NCBI GenBank assembly: GCA_045532035.1
Contig: JAZSFD010000104.1
Span: 1 to 7,116 of the forward strand
Reading direction: 5' to 3'
Length of the DNA stretch: 7,116 bases
Origin: UMGS1052 sp045532035
GTDB taxonomy: Bacteria > Bacillota > Clostridia > Oscillospirales > CAG-382
The notes under the pieces were generated by a model that saw nothing but the letters and a program-made list of their open reading frames with translations, searched no databases and had not been told where the DNA came from. Below, in pieces: positions 1 through 5,061 of the stretch. Every line of letters starts with the position of its first letter. Within the stretch, counting starts at the first letter, position 1. The position numbers were made by a program, and so were the translations under genes.

Positions 1-50
1 ATCATCACTACTTCCATTTTAATTTGTCTGTTTTTTCCTGTTACAAGCAT
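1..50 (-). CDS. Start of an unidentified gene (partial)
   Basis: The minus strand has AGGAG at 57-61, a 6-nt spacer and an ATG at 48-50, then an open frame to the window edge reading MLVTGKNRQIKMEVVM. The promoter at 77-105 and the ribosome binding site make it a likely real gene start. Sixteen residues are too few to identify a family and I do not recognise it. A second in-frame ATG at codon 12 (MEVVM) lacks an equally good Shine-Dalgarno. It lies outside the ribosomal unit, so its function need not be linked to translation. Confidence 0.7.
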   Translation of the reverse strand, partial: MLVTGKNRQIKMEVVM

Positions 51-76
51 ATTTTTCTCCTAAGTTTTATGCTTAT

Positions 77-105
77 ATTATACCATATTTTATCGTTTTT
101 TGCAA
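77..105 (-). promoter_or_regulatory. Sigma-A type promoter for the next transcription unit
   Basis: On the minus strand a perfect -10 box TATAAT (77-82) is preceded by a TGG giving an extended -10 (TGnTATAAT), and by a -35 box TTGCAA (100-105, 4 of 6 consensus) at exactly 17 bp. The spacer is AT-rich. A start about 6-7 nt after the -10 would fall near 70, leaving a leader of about 20 nt before the ATG at 48-50. It lies right behind the rplQ terminator, so the downstream gene has its own promoter. Confidence 0.85.
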
Positions 106-138
106 AAAAATGACCACTGACTGGGTTTGTCAGTGGTC
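104..138 (-). terminator. Rho-independent terminator of the ribosomal cluster
   Basis: In the minus-strand RNA a perfect 10-bp stem, GACCACTGAC (129-138) with GTCAGTGGTC (112-121), closes a 7-nt loop. It is followed after one A by seven U (110-104). This is a classic intrinsic terminator placed after rplQ. The U-run overlaps the -35 box of the next promoter by 2 bp. A second hairpin (140-161) stands between it and rplQ. Confidence 0.93.
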
Positions 139-139
139 T

Positions 140-167
140 GACCGCAGATTTCTCTGCGGTCTTTTTT
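140..167 (+). terminator. Companion hairpin, terminator in the opposite direction
   Basis: A perfect 9-bp stem (GACCGCAGA 140-148 with TCTGCGGTC 153-161) closes a TTTC tetraloop on the plus strand and is followed directly by six T (162-167), so it fits an intrinsic terminator for plus-strand transcription. On the minus strand the same repeat has a GAAA tetraloop but no U-run. No plus-strand gene is visible before it, so its likely use is to stop antisense transcription entering the ribosomal cluster, or to stabilise the 3' end of the rplQ mRNA. Confidence 0.7.
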
Positions 168-182
168 GTGCTATAAATCCGA

Positions 183-524
183 TCAAACGAGCTCGATGAT
201 CGCCATTTCAGCGCCGTCGCCTCTTCTGGGTCCTGTCTTGAGGACTCTTGTGTAGCCGCCGTTTCTTTCGGCGTACTTGGGAGCGATCTCGTCAAAAAGC
301 TTCTTGACAACATCTTCCTTTGTGATAAAAGCGAGTGCCTGTCTTCTGGAAGCAAGGGTGTTTGCCTTGCCGAGAGTGATCATTTTATCTGCAAGAGCCT
401 GAACTTCCTTTGCACGGTAAACTGTTGTTTCAAGTCTGCCGCTTTCAAGCAAATAAGTAACAAGGCCTCTGAGCATAGACATTCTATGGGCTGTCGGGCG
501 TCCGAGTTTTCTTGTGCCTGGCAT
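183..524 (-). CDS. rplQ: 50S ribosomal protein L17
   Basis: A 113-residue protein starting MPGTRKLGRPTAHRMSMLRGLVTYLLESGRLETT, the conserved L17 N-terminus. It continues with RAKEVQALADKMITLGK and ends in GGYTRVLKTGPRRGDGAEMAIIELV, the usual C-terminal core. L17 lies at the base of the large subunit near the tunnel exit. It is a little shorter than the roughly 120 residues common in the family, with no visible loss of the core. The ATG (522-524) has AGGAGG 8 nt upstream; the ribosome binding region matches that of rpsD over 16 nt. It is the last gene of the unit: a two-hairpin terminator begins about 15 nt after its TGA. Confidence 0.98.
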   Translation of the reverse strand: MPGTRKLGRPTAHRMSMLRGLVTYLLESGRLETTVYRAKEVQALADKMITLGKANTLASRRQALAFITKEDVVKKLFDEIAPKYAERNGGYTRVLKTGPRRGDGAEMAIIELV

Positions 525-560
525 TGTAAATTCCTCCTTCGTTCAAATTGTAAGGTAAGC

Positions 561-1517
561 TTACTCGTCTTCCTTCTTAAGAGAAAGTCCGAGCGACTGA
601 AGCTTCTGGATAACCTCTTCAAGAGATTTCTTTCCGAGATTTCTGACACGGATCATGTCTTCTTCAGTCTTGTTGACTAAGTCTTTAACCGTATCGATGC
701 CGGCGCGCTTCAAGCAATTGAACGAGCGAACCGACATGTCAAGTTCCTCAATGGTCATCTCAAATACTTTTTCCTGCTGAGTTTCGATAGCGTCAACAAC
801 TGTCACTGCCTTGCTTGCTTCCTCGGAGAGGTCTACGAACAAGGTAAGGTGTTCATTGAGAATCTTGGCGGCCAACGAAATAGCATCTTTCGCGGAGATG
901 GTAGCATCGGTTGTTACTTCAAGCGTGAGCTTGTCATAGTCTGTTCTCGAGCCGACACGGGTGTTTTCAACCGTGTAATTTGCATTGTAAACGGGAGTGT
1001 AGATCGAGTCGGTGTAGATCATACCCAAGGGAGGATTCTGAACCTCTGCCTTGTTCTTTTCGCCCGAAACATATCCTCTGCCGTGGCTGAAGGTGATCTC
1101 CATGTGGAGATTTGTGCCTTCGCTGACAAAAGCGATGTGGTGATCTTTGTTAAGGATCTCGATGTCTGCGTCACTCTTGATGGTGCCGGCGGTTACTTCG
1201 CAGGGACCCTGAACATCAATTACAACAGTCTTTGCAACAGCTTCTGTGAAGAGCTTTGCGGTGATGCCCTTGATGTTGAGAATGATTTCGGGAACATCTT
1301 CCTTTACACCGGGAACTACGGATATCTCGTGTACAACACCTGCAATACTTACTGATGTTGCGGCAACACCGGGAAGCGAGCTCAAGAGCACTCTTCTCAA
1401 AGAGTTACCGAGTGTTGTGCCGAAGCCTCTTTCAAGCGGTTCGATAACGAACTTGCCGTAAGAGCCGTCTTCTGACATTTCAACAGTAGCAATATTCGGT
1501 CTTTCTATTTCTATCAT
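561..1517 (-). CDS. rpoA: DNA-directed RNA polymerase subunit alpha
   Basis: A 318-residue subunit, the usual length. The dimer forms the platform on which beta and beta' assemble. The N-terminal domain (about 1-230) holds LGNSLRRVLLSSLPG (36-50), the conserved dimerisation and assembly motif. A flexible, partly charged linker (about 231-252) leads to the C-terminal domain (about 253-318). That domain has VRSFNCLKRAGI with R264, and VRNLGKKSLEE with N293, K297 and S298, equivalent to E. coli R265, N294, K298 and S299, which touch UP-element DNA. The ATG at 1515-1517 has GGAGGG 7 nt upstream. It lies between S4 and L17, as in nearly all alpha operons. Confidence 0.99.
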   Translation of the reverse strand: MIEIERPNIATVEMSEDGSYGKFVIEPLERGFGTTLGNSLRRVLLSSLPGVAATSVSIAGVVHEISVVPGVKEDVPEIILNIKGITAKLFTEAVAKTVVIDVQGPCEVTAGTIKSDADIEILNKDHHIAFVSEGTNLHMEITFSHGRGYVSGEKNKAEVQNPPLGMIYTDSIYTPVYNANYTVENTRVGSRTDYDKLTLEVTTDATISAKDAISLAAKILNEHLTLFVDLSEEASKAVTVVDAIETQQEKVFEMTIEELDMSVRSFNCLKRAGIDTVKDLVNKTEEDMIRVRNLGKKSLEEVIQKLQSLGLSLKKEDE

Positions 1518-1595
1518 CCAAAAACCCTCCTCTTTCTGTTAAATAAACATTCTGTCAAATACAGTGTGAAACCGTAAATATATGAGGATTTGGTA

Positions 1596-2222
1596 TTACT
1601 TGGAGTACAACTCGACGATAAGATGCTCTTCGAACGGGAAGTCGATGTCTTCTCTCTTGGGGAGAGCAGCGACTGTTGCGGTTACGTTTTCCTTATCAAC
1701 TGTGATCCAAGCGGGAGCCTGACGGTTGTCGAGGTTTTCAACAAGTGCCTTGAACTTTTCAGACTTGCGGCTTGCTTCTCTTACGGAAACAACATCGCCT
1801 ACCTTAAGCATCATCGAAGGAATATCAGCCTTCTTGCCATTGATGAGGAAGTGGCCGTGAACGATGAGCTGTCTTGCATCTCTGCGGCTTTCGCCAAGAC
1901 CCATTCTGAATACTACGTTGTCAAATCTGCGTTCGATCATGGTGAGCAGGTTTTCGCCTGTCATGCCTTCCTTAACTTCAGCCTTTGCAAAGTAGTTTCT
2001 GAACTGCTTTTCCTGGATTCCGTAATATCTCTTAGCCTTCTGCTTTTCACGAAGCTGGTGGCCGTATTCACTAACCTTCTTGCGAGCTGCGCCGTGCTGG
2101 CCGGGAGCTGTACCACGTCTGTTGAGAGCGCACTTTTCTGTGTAGCAGCGCTCACCCTTGGAAAACAGCTTTACGCCTTCTCTGCGGCACTGTCTGCAAG
2201 CAGGACCGGTATATTTTGCCAT
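1596..2222 (-). CDS. rpsD: 30S ribosomal protein S4, zinc-binding form
   Basis: A 208-residue protein starting MAKYTGPACRQCRREG. The N-terminal domain has cysteines 9, 12, 26 and 31, the complete zinc site of the C+ form of S4. The central S4 RNA-binding domain is visible from about residue 97 (RRFDNVVFRMGLGESRRDARQLIVHGHFLINGK), and the chain ends in FEEHLIVELYSK. S4 starts 30S assembly by binding 16S rRNA and is the usual translational repressor of its own operon. The start is ATG 2220-2222, with AGGAGG 10 nt upstream. An in-frame extension reaching 2270 reads through that site and is not family sequence. Its place between rpsK and rpoA is unlike B. subtilis. Confidence 0.98.
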   Translation of the reverse strand: MAKYTGPACRQCRREGVKLFSKGERCYTEKCALNRRGTAPGQHGAARKKVSEYGHQLREKQKAKRYYGIQEKQFRNYFAKAEVKEGMTGENLLTMIERRFDNVVFRMGLGESRRDARQLIVHGHFLINGKKADIPSMMLKVGDVVSVREASRKSEKFKALVENLDNRQAPAWITVDKENVTATVAALPKREDIDFPFEEHLIVELYSK

Positions 2223-2251
2223 TTTGTAAATTCCTCCTTGGTAAAATTTGT

Positions 2252-2271
2252 TATGCGGTATGTTCCGCACA
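2252..2271 (-). repeat. Hairpin upstream of the rpsD ribosome binding site
   Basis: Within the 70-nt rpsK-rpsD gap the minus strand can fold TGCGG (2265-2269) against CCGCA (2254-2258) with a 6-nt loop. A G-U and a U-A pair extend it to 7 bp. It ends about 13 nt before the AGGAGG of rpsD. No U-run follows, so it is not a terminator. S4 autoregulation through its own mRNA is known in several bacteria, but linking this small hairpin to that is speculative. Confidence 0.4.
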
Positions 2272-2292
2272 TATAAGAGTTGTCACAAGCGA

Positions 2293-2694
2293 TTATACGC
2301 GTCTTCTCTTGGGAGGACGGCATCCGTTGTGAGGAATGGGGGTAACATCCTTGATCATTGTAACCGAAAGACCTGCGGTTTCGAGAGCGCGGATTGCGGA
2401 TTCTCTTCCCTGACCGGGGCCCTTTACGAATACTTCAACAGACTTGAGTCCGTGCTCGGTTGCTGCCTTAGCTGCTGTTTCTGCTGCAGTCTGTGCGGCA
2501 TAAGGAGTAGACTTTCTGGAGCCTCTGAAGCCCATCTCACCTGCCGATGCCCACGAAATTGTGTTGCCGTTTACATCGGTGATGGTAACGATTGTATTGT
2601 TGAAGGTAGAGCAGATATGTGCCGAACCCTTTTCAATATTCTTGCGTTCGCGACGCTTTCTGGTTACAGTCTTTTTTGTTGTAGCCTTTGCCAT
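2293..2694 (-). CDS. rpsK: 30S ribosomal protein S11
   Basis: A 133-residue protein with the S11 pattern: a basic N-terminal tail (KKTVTRKRRERKNIEKG), GSAHICSTFNNTIVTITDVNGN (about 23-44), WASAGEMGFRGSRKSTPYAAQ, VFVKGPGQGRESAIRAL, and the C-terminal signature DVTPIPHNGCRPPKRRRV. S11 lies on the 30S platform near the Shine-Dalgarno/anti-Shine-Dalgarno duplex and the E site. The asparagine and glycine in PHNGCRPPK are the invariant tip of the tail. The ATG has AAGGAG 8 nt upstream. Length is close to the family norm and nothing is missing. Confidence 0.98.
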   Translation of the reverse strand: MAKATTKKTVTRKRRERKNIEKGSAHICSTFNNTIVTITDVNGNTISWASAGEMGFRGSRKSTPYAAQTAAETAAKAATEHGLKSVEVFVKGPGQGRESAIRALETAGLSVTMIKDVTPIPHNGCRPPKRRRV

Positions 2695-2711
2695 GGGGTA
2701 ATCTCCTTCCC

Positions 2712-2734
2712 GTGTAAGAAACGTTCTCTTACAC
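2712..2734 (-). repeat. Perfect inverted repeat between rpsM and rpsK
   Basis: In the 49-nt rpsM-rpsK gap the minus strand contains GTGTAAGA and its exact reverse complement TCTTACAC. This gives an 8-bp Watson-Crick stem that can extend by a G-U and an A-U pair to a 3-nt loop. It is followed at once by GGAAGGAG, the Shine-Dalgarno of rpsK (8 nt from its ATG), with no U-run, so it is not a terminator. It could shield the binding site, mark an RNA processing site or bind a ribosomal protein; none of these can be decided from one sequence. Confidence 0.6.
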
Positions 2735-2743
2735 TAAGATAAA

Positions 2744-3112
2744 TTATTTCTTCTTGTTGGCGATAGTCTTCTTGGGACCTTTGCGGGTTCTTGCGTTTGT
2801 CTTTGAGCGCTGACCTCTTACGGGCAGATTCTTGCGATGTCTCTGACCTCTGTAACAGTCAATTTCGATCAAACGCTTGATATCCATGGCGATGTTTCTG
2901 CGAAGGTCACCTTCAACAGCGTATTCATGTTCGATAACTTCACGAAGCTTTGCAACATCGTCTTCAGTAAGATCCTTTACTCTTGTGTCAGGGTTAATAC
3001 CTGTCTTAGCAAGGATTGCATTTGAGCTTGTACGACCAATTCCGAAGATATAAGTAAGACCGATTTCGATTCTCTTTTCTCTCGGAAGATCAACACCTGC
3101 TATACGAGCCAT
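2744..3112 (-). CDS. rpsM: 30S ribosomal protein S13
   Basis: A 122-residue protein beginning MARIAGVDLPREKRIEIGLTYIFGIG, the conserved S13 N-terminus with its helix-two-turns-helix region. The basic C-terminal tail GQRHRKNLPVRGQRSKTNARTRKGPKK reaches towards the P-site tRNA. S13 sits in the 30S head and contacts S19 and, through intersubunit bridges, the large subunit. The start is taken at ATG 3110-3112, not the in-frame GTG at 3122-3124: GAGGTG at 3122-3127 is 9 nt before this ATG and itself contains the GTG, and the four extra residues (MQNR) are absent from the family. It begins the alpha-operon order rpsM-rpsK-rpsD-rpoA-rplQ. Confidence 0.97.
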   Translation of the reverse strand: MARIAGVDLPREKRIEIGLTYIFGIGRTSSNAILAKTGINPDTRVKDLTEDDVAKLREVIEHEYAVEGDLRRNIAMDIKRLIEIDCYRGQRHRKNLPVRGQRSKTNARTRKGPKKTIANKKK

Positions 3113-3220
3113 CCTATTTTGCACCTCTTTCCATAAATTTTCAGTTAGGTTTCGCCGTAAATTCTACGGCTTTTGCGCGGGACAGACCTGAATCGTCCGT
3201 GCCGTTTCCAGGGTGAAAAA
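3113..3220 (-). promoter_or_regulatory. rpmJ-rpsM intergenic leader with two inverted repeats
   Basis: This 108-nt gap is the longest inside the cluster. In the minus-strand RNA it can form an imperfect stem between 3195-3202 and 3175-3183 (GGAC/GTCC core with an outer GC clamp, one bulge and one mismatch, 11-nt loop). A perfect 6-bp hairpin follows, GCCGTA/TACGGC (3165-3170 with 3154-3159, 5-nt loop). The RNA after it has no U-run, so it is not a minus-strand terminator. I see no good -10/-35 pair. In gamma-proteobacteria ribosomal protein S4 represses the alpha operon by binding a structured leader before rpsM; a comparable role here is inference from position only. Confidence 0.4.
3122..3127 (-). 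promoter_or_regulatory. Shine-Dalgarno deciding the rpsM start
   Basis: GAGGTG on the minus strand lies 9 nt before ATG 3110-3112. The GTG within it is in frame with rpsM, but using it as a start would leave no proper binding site upstream. Confidence 0.8.
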
Positions 3221-3334
3221 TCAGCCCTGTCTCTGCTTGTGCTTCGGATTTTCACAGATCACCATGACGATTCCGCGTCTTCTGATGATCTTGCACTTTT
3301 CGCAGATCTTTTTTACCGAAGGTTTAACTTTCAT
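3221..3334 (-). CDS. rpmJ: 50S ribosomal protein L36, zinc-binding form
   Basis: A 37-residue protein with the full L36 pattern MKVKPSVKKICEKCK, then IIRRRGIVMVICENPKHKQRQG. The zinc ligands C11, C14, C27 and H32 are all present, so this is the zinc-containing (C+) form. L36 is the smallest large-subunit protein and binds 23S rRNA in late assembly. The ATG at 3332-3334 has AGGAGG 10 nt upstream, and the TGA stop is at 3221-3223. It lies 33 nt after infA and heads the alpha-operon group, the usual arrangement. After it comes the longest gap inside the cluster (108 nt). Confidence 0.98.
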   Translation of the reverse strand: MKVKPSVKKICEKCKIIRRRGIVMVICENPKHKQRQG

Positions 3335-3367
3335 TTCTTAATTCCCTCCTGATGTGCGTTCAAAGGA

Positions 3368-3589
3368 TCACTTTGCACGCCATGTGATTCTGCCCTTTGT
3401 AAGGTCGTATACCGACACATCGACGGTAACCTTATCACCGGGGAGAATTTTGATATAATTCATACGAAGTTTTCCCGAAATGTGAGCTGTGATAACATGC
3501 TCGTTCGGGAGCTTTACCAAAAATGTTGCATTCGGGAGTGCTTCCATAACGGTGCACTCTTCAAATGTTATAACATCGTCCTTAGCCAG
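3368..3589 (-). CDS. infA: Translation initiation factor IF-1, probable CTG start
   Basis: A 73-residue S1/OB-fold protein that binds the 30S A site and works with IF-2 and IF-3 in start-site selection. Reading from CTG at 3587-3589 the protein begins (M)AKDDVITFEE, continues with EALPNATF, then AHISGKLRMNYIKILPGDKVTV and YDLTKGRITWRAK, colinear with IF-1 over its full length. The in-frame codons between the map stop (3626-3628) and this CTG include no ATG, GTG or TTG. The first in-frame ATG is codon 15 (3545-3547) and would delete the first beta strand. GGAGG at 3597-3601 sits 7 nt before the CTG, an ideal distance. Family identity is certain; the start codon is inferred from alignment and Shine-Dalgarno placement. 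It lies between map and rpmJ, as in many Firmicutes. Confidence 0.93.
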   Translation of the reverse strand: MAKDDVITFEECTVMEALPNATFLVKLPNEHVITAHISGKLRMNYIKILPGDKVTVDVSVYDLTKGRITWRAK

Positions 3590-3595
3590 AACTAT

Positions 3596-3601
3596 CCCTC
3601 C
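3596..3601 (-). promoter_or_regulatory. Shine-Dalgarno that fixes the infA CTG start
   Basis: The minus strand reads GGAGGG here. The spacing from GGAGG to the CTG is 7 nt. An ATA codon lies immediately after GGAGGG, too close to be used, and the next codon GTT is not a start. This site is therefore best explained by initiation at the CTG at 3587-3589. Confidence 0.8.
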
Positions 3602-3625
3602 AAAATATGCTGTGATGGTTTGTGA

Positions 3626-4372
3626 TTAAAGCTTTGTGAGTATCTCGGCACCGTCTGCCGTGATAACGATGGTGTTCTCATAGTGCGCCGAAAGTCTTCC
3701 GTCACGGGTGACGACAGTCCATTCGTCATCAAGAACCACCACCGAAGCTGTGCCCGCGTTTATCATGGGCTCGACCGCGATGGTCATGCCTTCGGCAAGA
3801 CGCACGCCGCGTCCCGACTTTCCGTGATTGGGAACATCGGGGGATTCATGCAGCATCGAACCGATGCCGTGTCCCACATATTCCCTCACCACCGAGTATC
3901 CGTGTGCTTCGACGAATTCCTGAATAGCCGCCGAAACATCTCCGATCCTTGCCCCCGGCTTTGCAGCGGCAAGCCCTGCGAAAAAGCTTTCGCGGCAGAC
4001 CTTTTCGATGTCACGCGCCTCTTCCGAAACGCTTCCGCAGAAGAAGGTTCTTGCGGAATCTCCGTGGAAACCCTTGTAGAAGGCTCCGACGTCGACCTTT
4101 ACTATGTCGCCGTCAAGCAGCTTTCTGTCGGAAGGAATTCCGTGGATGACCTCGTCGTTTACACTGATACAAGCGCTGGCGGGAAAGCCCGCATATCCGA
4201 GAAACGACGGCTTTGCACCGTGGCTCTCGATATACTTGCGGATAACGCTGTCAACCTGCTTTGTGGTAACGCCCGGTCTGATAACCTCGGAGGCGGCAAC
4301 AAGCGCGCCTGCGGTTATCTTTCCGGCCTCTCTCATTTTCTCGATTTCGAGCTGAGATTTCAGTTTAATCAT
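3626..4372 (-). CDS. map: Methionine aminopeptidase, type I
   Basis: A 248-residue cytoplasmic metallopeptidase that removes the initiator methionine from nascent proteins when the second residue is small. The five metal ligands of the pita-bread fold are present: D94 (VKVDVG), D105 (HGDSART), H168 (YVGHGIG), E201 (VEPM) and E232 (HYENT). The substrate-contacting histidines H77 (VIHGIP) and H175 (LHESP) are also present. All are offset by three from the E. coli enzyme. Length and lack of an N-terminal extension fit type Ia. The start is 18 nt after the adk stop, with GAGG 7 nt upstream of the ATG. Its neighbours produce the nascent chains and ribosomes it works on. Confidence 0.98.
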   Translation of the reverse strand: MIKLKSQLEIEKMREAGKITAGALVAASEVIRPGVTTKQVDSVIRKYIESHGAKPSFLGYAGFPASACISVNDEVIHGIPSDRKLLDGDIVKVDVGAFYKGFHGDSARTFFCGSVSEEARDIEKVCRESFFAGLAAAKPGARIGDVSAAIQEFVEAHGYSVVREYVGHGIGSMLHESPDVPNHGKSGRGVRLAEGMTIAVEPMINAGTASVVVLDDEWTVVTRDGRLSAHYENTIVITADGAEILTKL

Positions 4373-4390
4373 AATTGCGCCTCAAAGATC

Positions 4391-5026
4391 TCACTTTATG
4401 CCGAGAGCGGCAAGGGTGAGAGCCGTGGTATCGCTGAGTTCTTCCTGACCTTCAACCGTCTTGAGGATGCCCATTTTTTCATAGTAATCCTTGAGAGGTT
4501 CGGTTTCGTTGTGATAGGTTTCAAGTCTTGAAAGAACAACTGCCGGATCGTCATCCTTGCGGATGGTAAGCTCAGCACCGCACTTGTCACAGATGCCTTC
4601 AACCTTTGTGGGCTTGTAGACTATGTGATATGTGCCGCCGCAGCCGGGGCAGGTTCTTCTTCCGCTCATTCTTGTGACTATGCGCTCAGCGGCAACCTCG
4701 AGGTTGAGAACAACATCGATGTCGACGCCCATAGCAGTGAGAGCTTCTGCCTGAGGAACCGTTCTGGGGAAACCGTCAAGAATAAAACCGTTTTCACAGT
4801 CCTTTTCGGACAGTCTGTCTTTGATGATACCGATAACTACTTCGTCGGGAACAAGCGCACCCTGCTCGATATAGCTTTTGGCAGATTTGCCCATTTCGGT
4901 ACCGTTTTTGATTGCTTCTCTGATAATCGCACCGGTGGAAACCGCGGGGATCGCAAGCTTTTCGCTCACGATCTCGGCCTGTGTGCCTTTGCCCGCACCC
5001 GGAGCGCCGAAAAATATGATTTTCAT
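4391..5026 (-). CDS. adk: Adenylate kinase, zinc-binding type
   Basis: A 211-residue cytoplasmic enzyme for ATP + AMP = 2 ADP, which sets adenylate balance. The P-loop GAPGAGKGTQ is at 7-16 and the AMP-site region DGFPRT at 84-89. Arginines at 36, 88, 123, 156 and 167 match the substrate-binding arginines of the E. coli enzyme. The LID (about 122-159) carries four cysteines, C126/C129 and C146/C149 (C-X2-C-X16-C-X2-C), the structural zinc site typical of Gram-positive long-form enzymes. One oddity: the usual STGD motif reads STGA at 30-33, so the common Asp33 is Ala. The ATG has AGGAG 7 nt upstream. It lies between secY and map, the usual Firmicute order. Confidence 0.98.
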   Translation of the reverse strand: MKIIFFGAPGAGKGTQAEIVSEKLAIPAVSTGAIIREAIKNGTEMGKSAKSYIEQGALVPDEVVIGIIKDRLSEKDCENGFILDGFPRTVPQAEALTAMGVDIDVVLNLEVAAERIVTRMSGRRTCPGCGGTYHIVYKPTKVEGICDKCGAELTIRKDDDPAVVLSRLETYHNETEPLKDYYEKMGILKTVEGQEELSDTTALTLAALGIK

Positions 5027-5061
5027 TAAGCTACTCCTAATTCTAACAACCGTAACGGCGA

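Noticed and set aside
1530..1558. Possible promoter before rpoA (perfect TTGACA at 1553-1558, minus strand)
   Set aside because: At 16-18 bp spacing there is no -10-like sequence; the region is AAAGAG, part of the rpoA ribosome binding site.
2223..2270. N-terminal extension of rpsD to position 2270
   Set aside because: It reads through the Shine-Dalgarno of the real start, and the extra 16 residues are not part of S4.
3154..3170. Terminator between rpmJ and rpsM
   Set aside because: On the transcribed minus strand the hairpin is followed by GAAACC, not a U-run. Only the plus strand has a short TTTT after it, with no plus-strand gene to serve.
3368..3547. infA starting at the internal ATG (3545-3547)
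   Set aside because: It would remove the first 14 residues, including the first OB-fold strand and the AKDDVI motif conserved in IF-1, and it lacks a good Shine-Dalgarno.
3683..4531. A 282-codon open frame on the plus strand opposite map and adk
   Set aside because: It crosses the boundary of two well-supported minus-strand genes and has no recognisable domain; it is a frame shadow.
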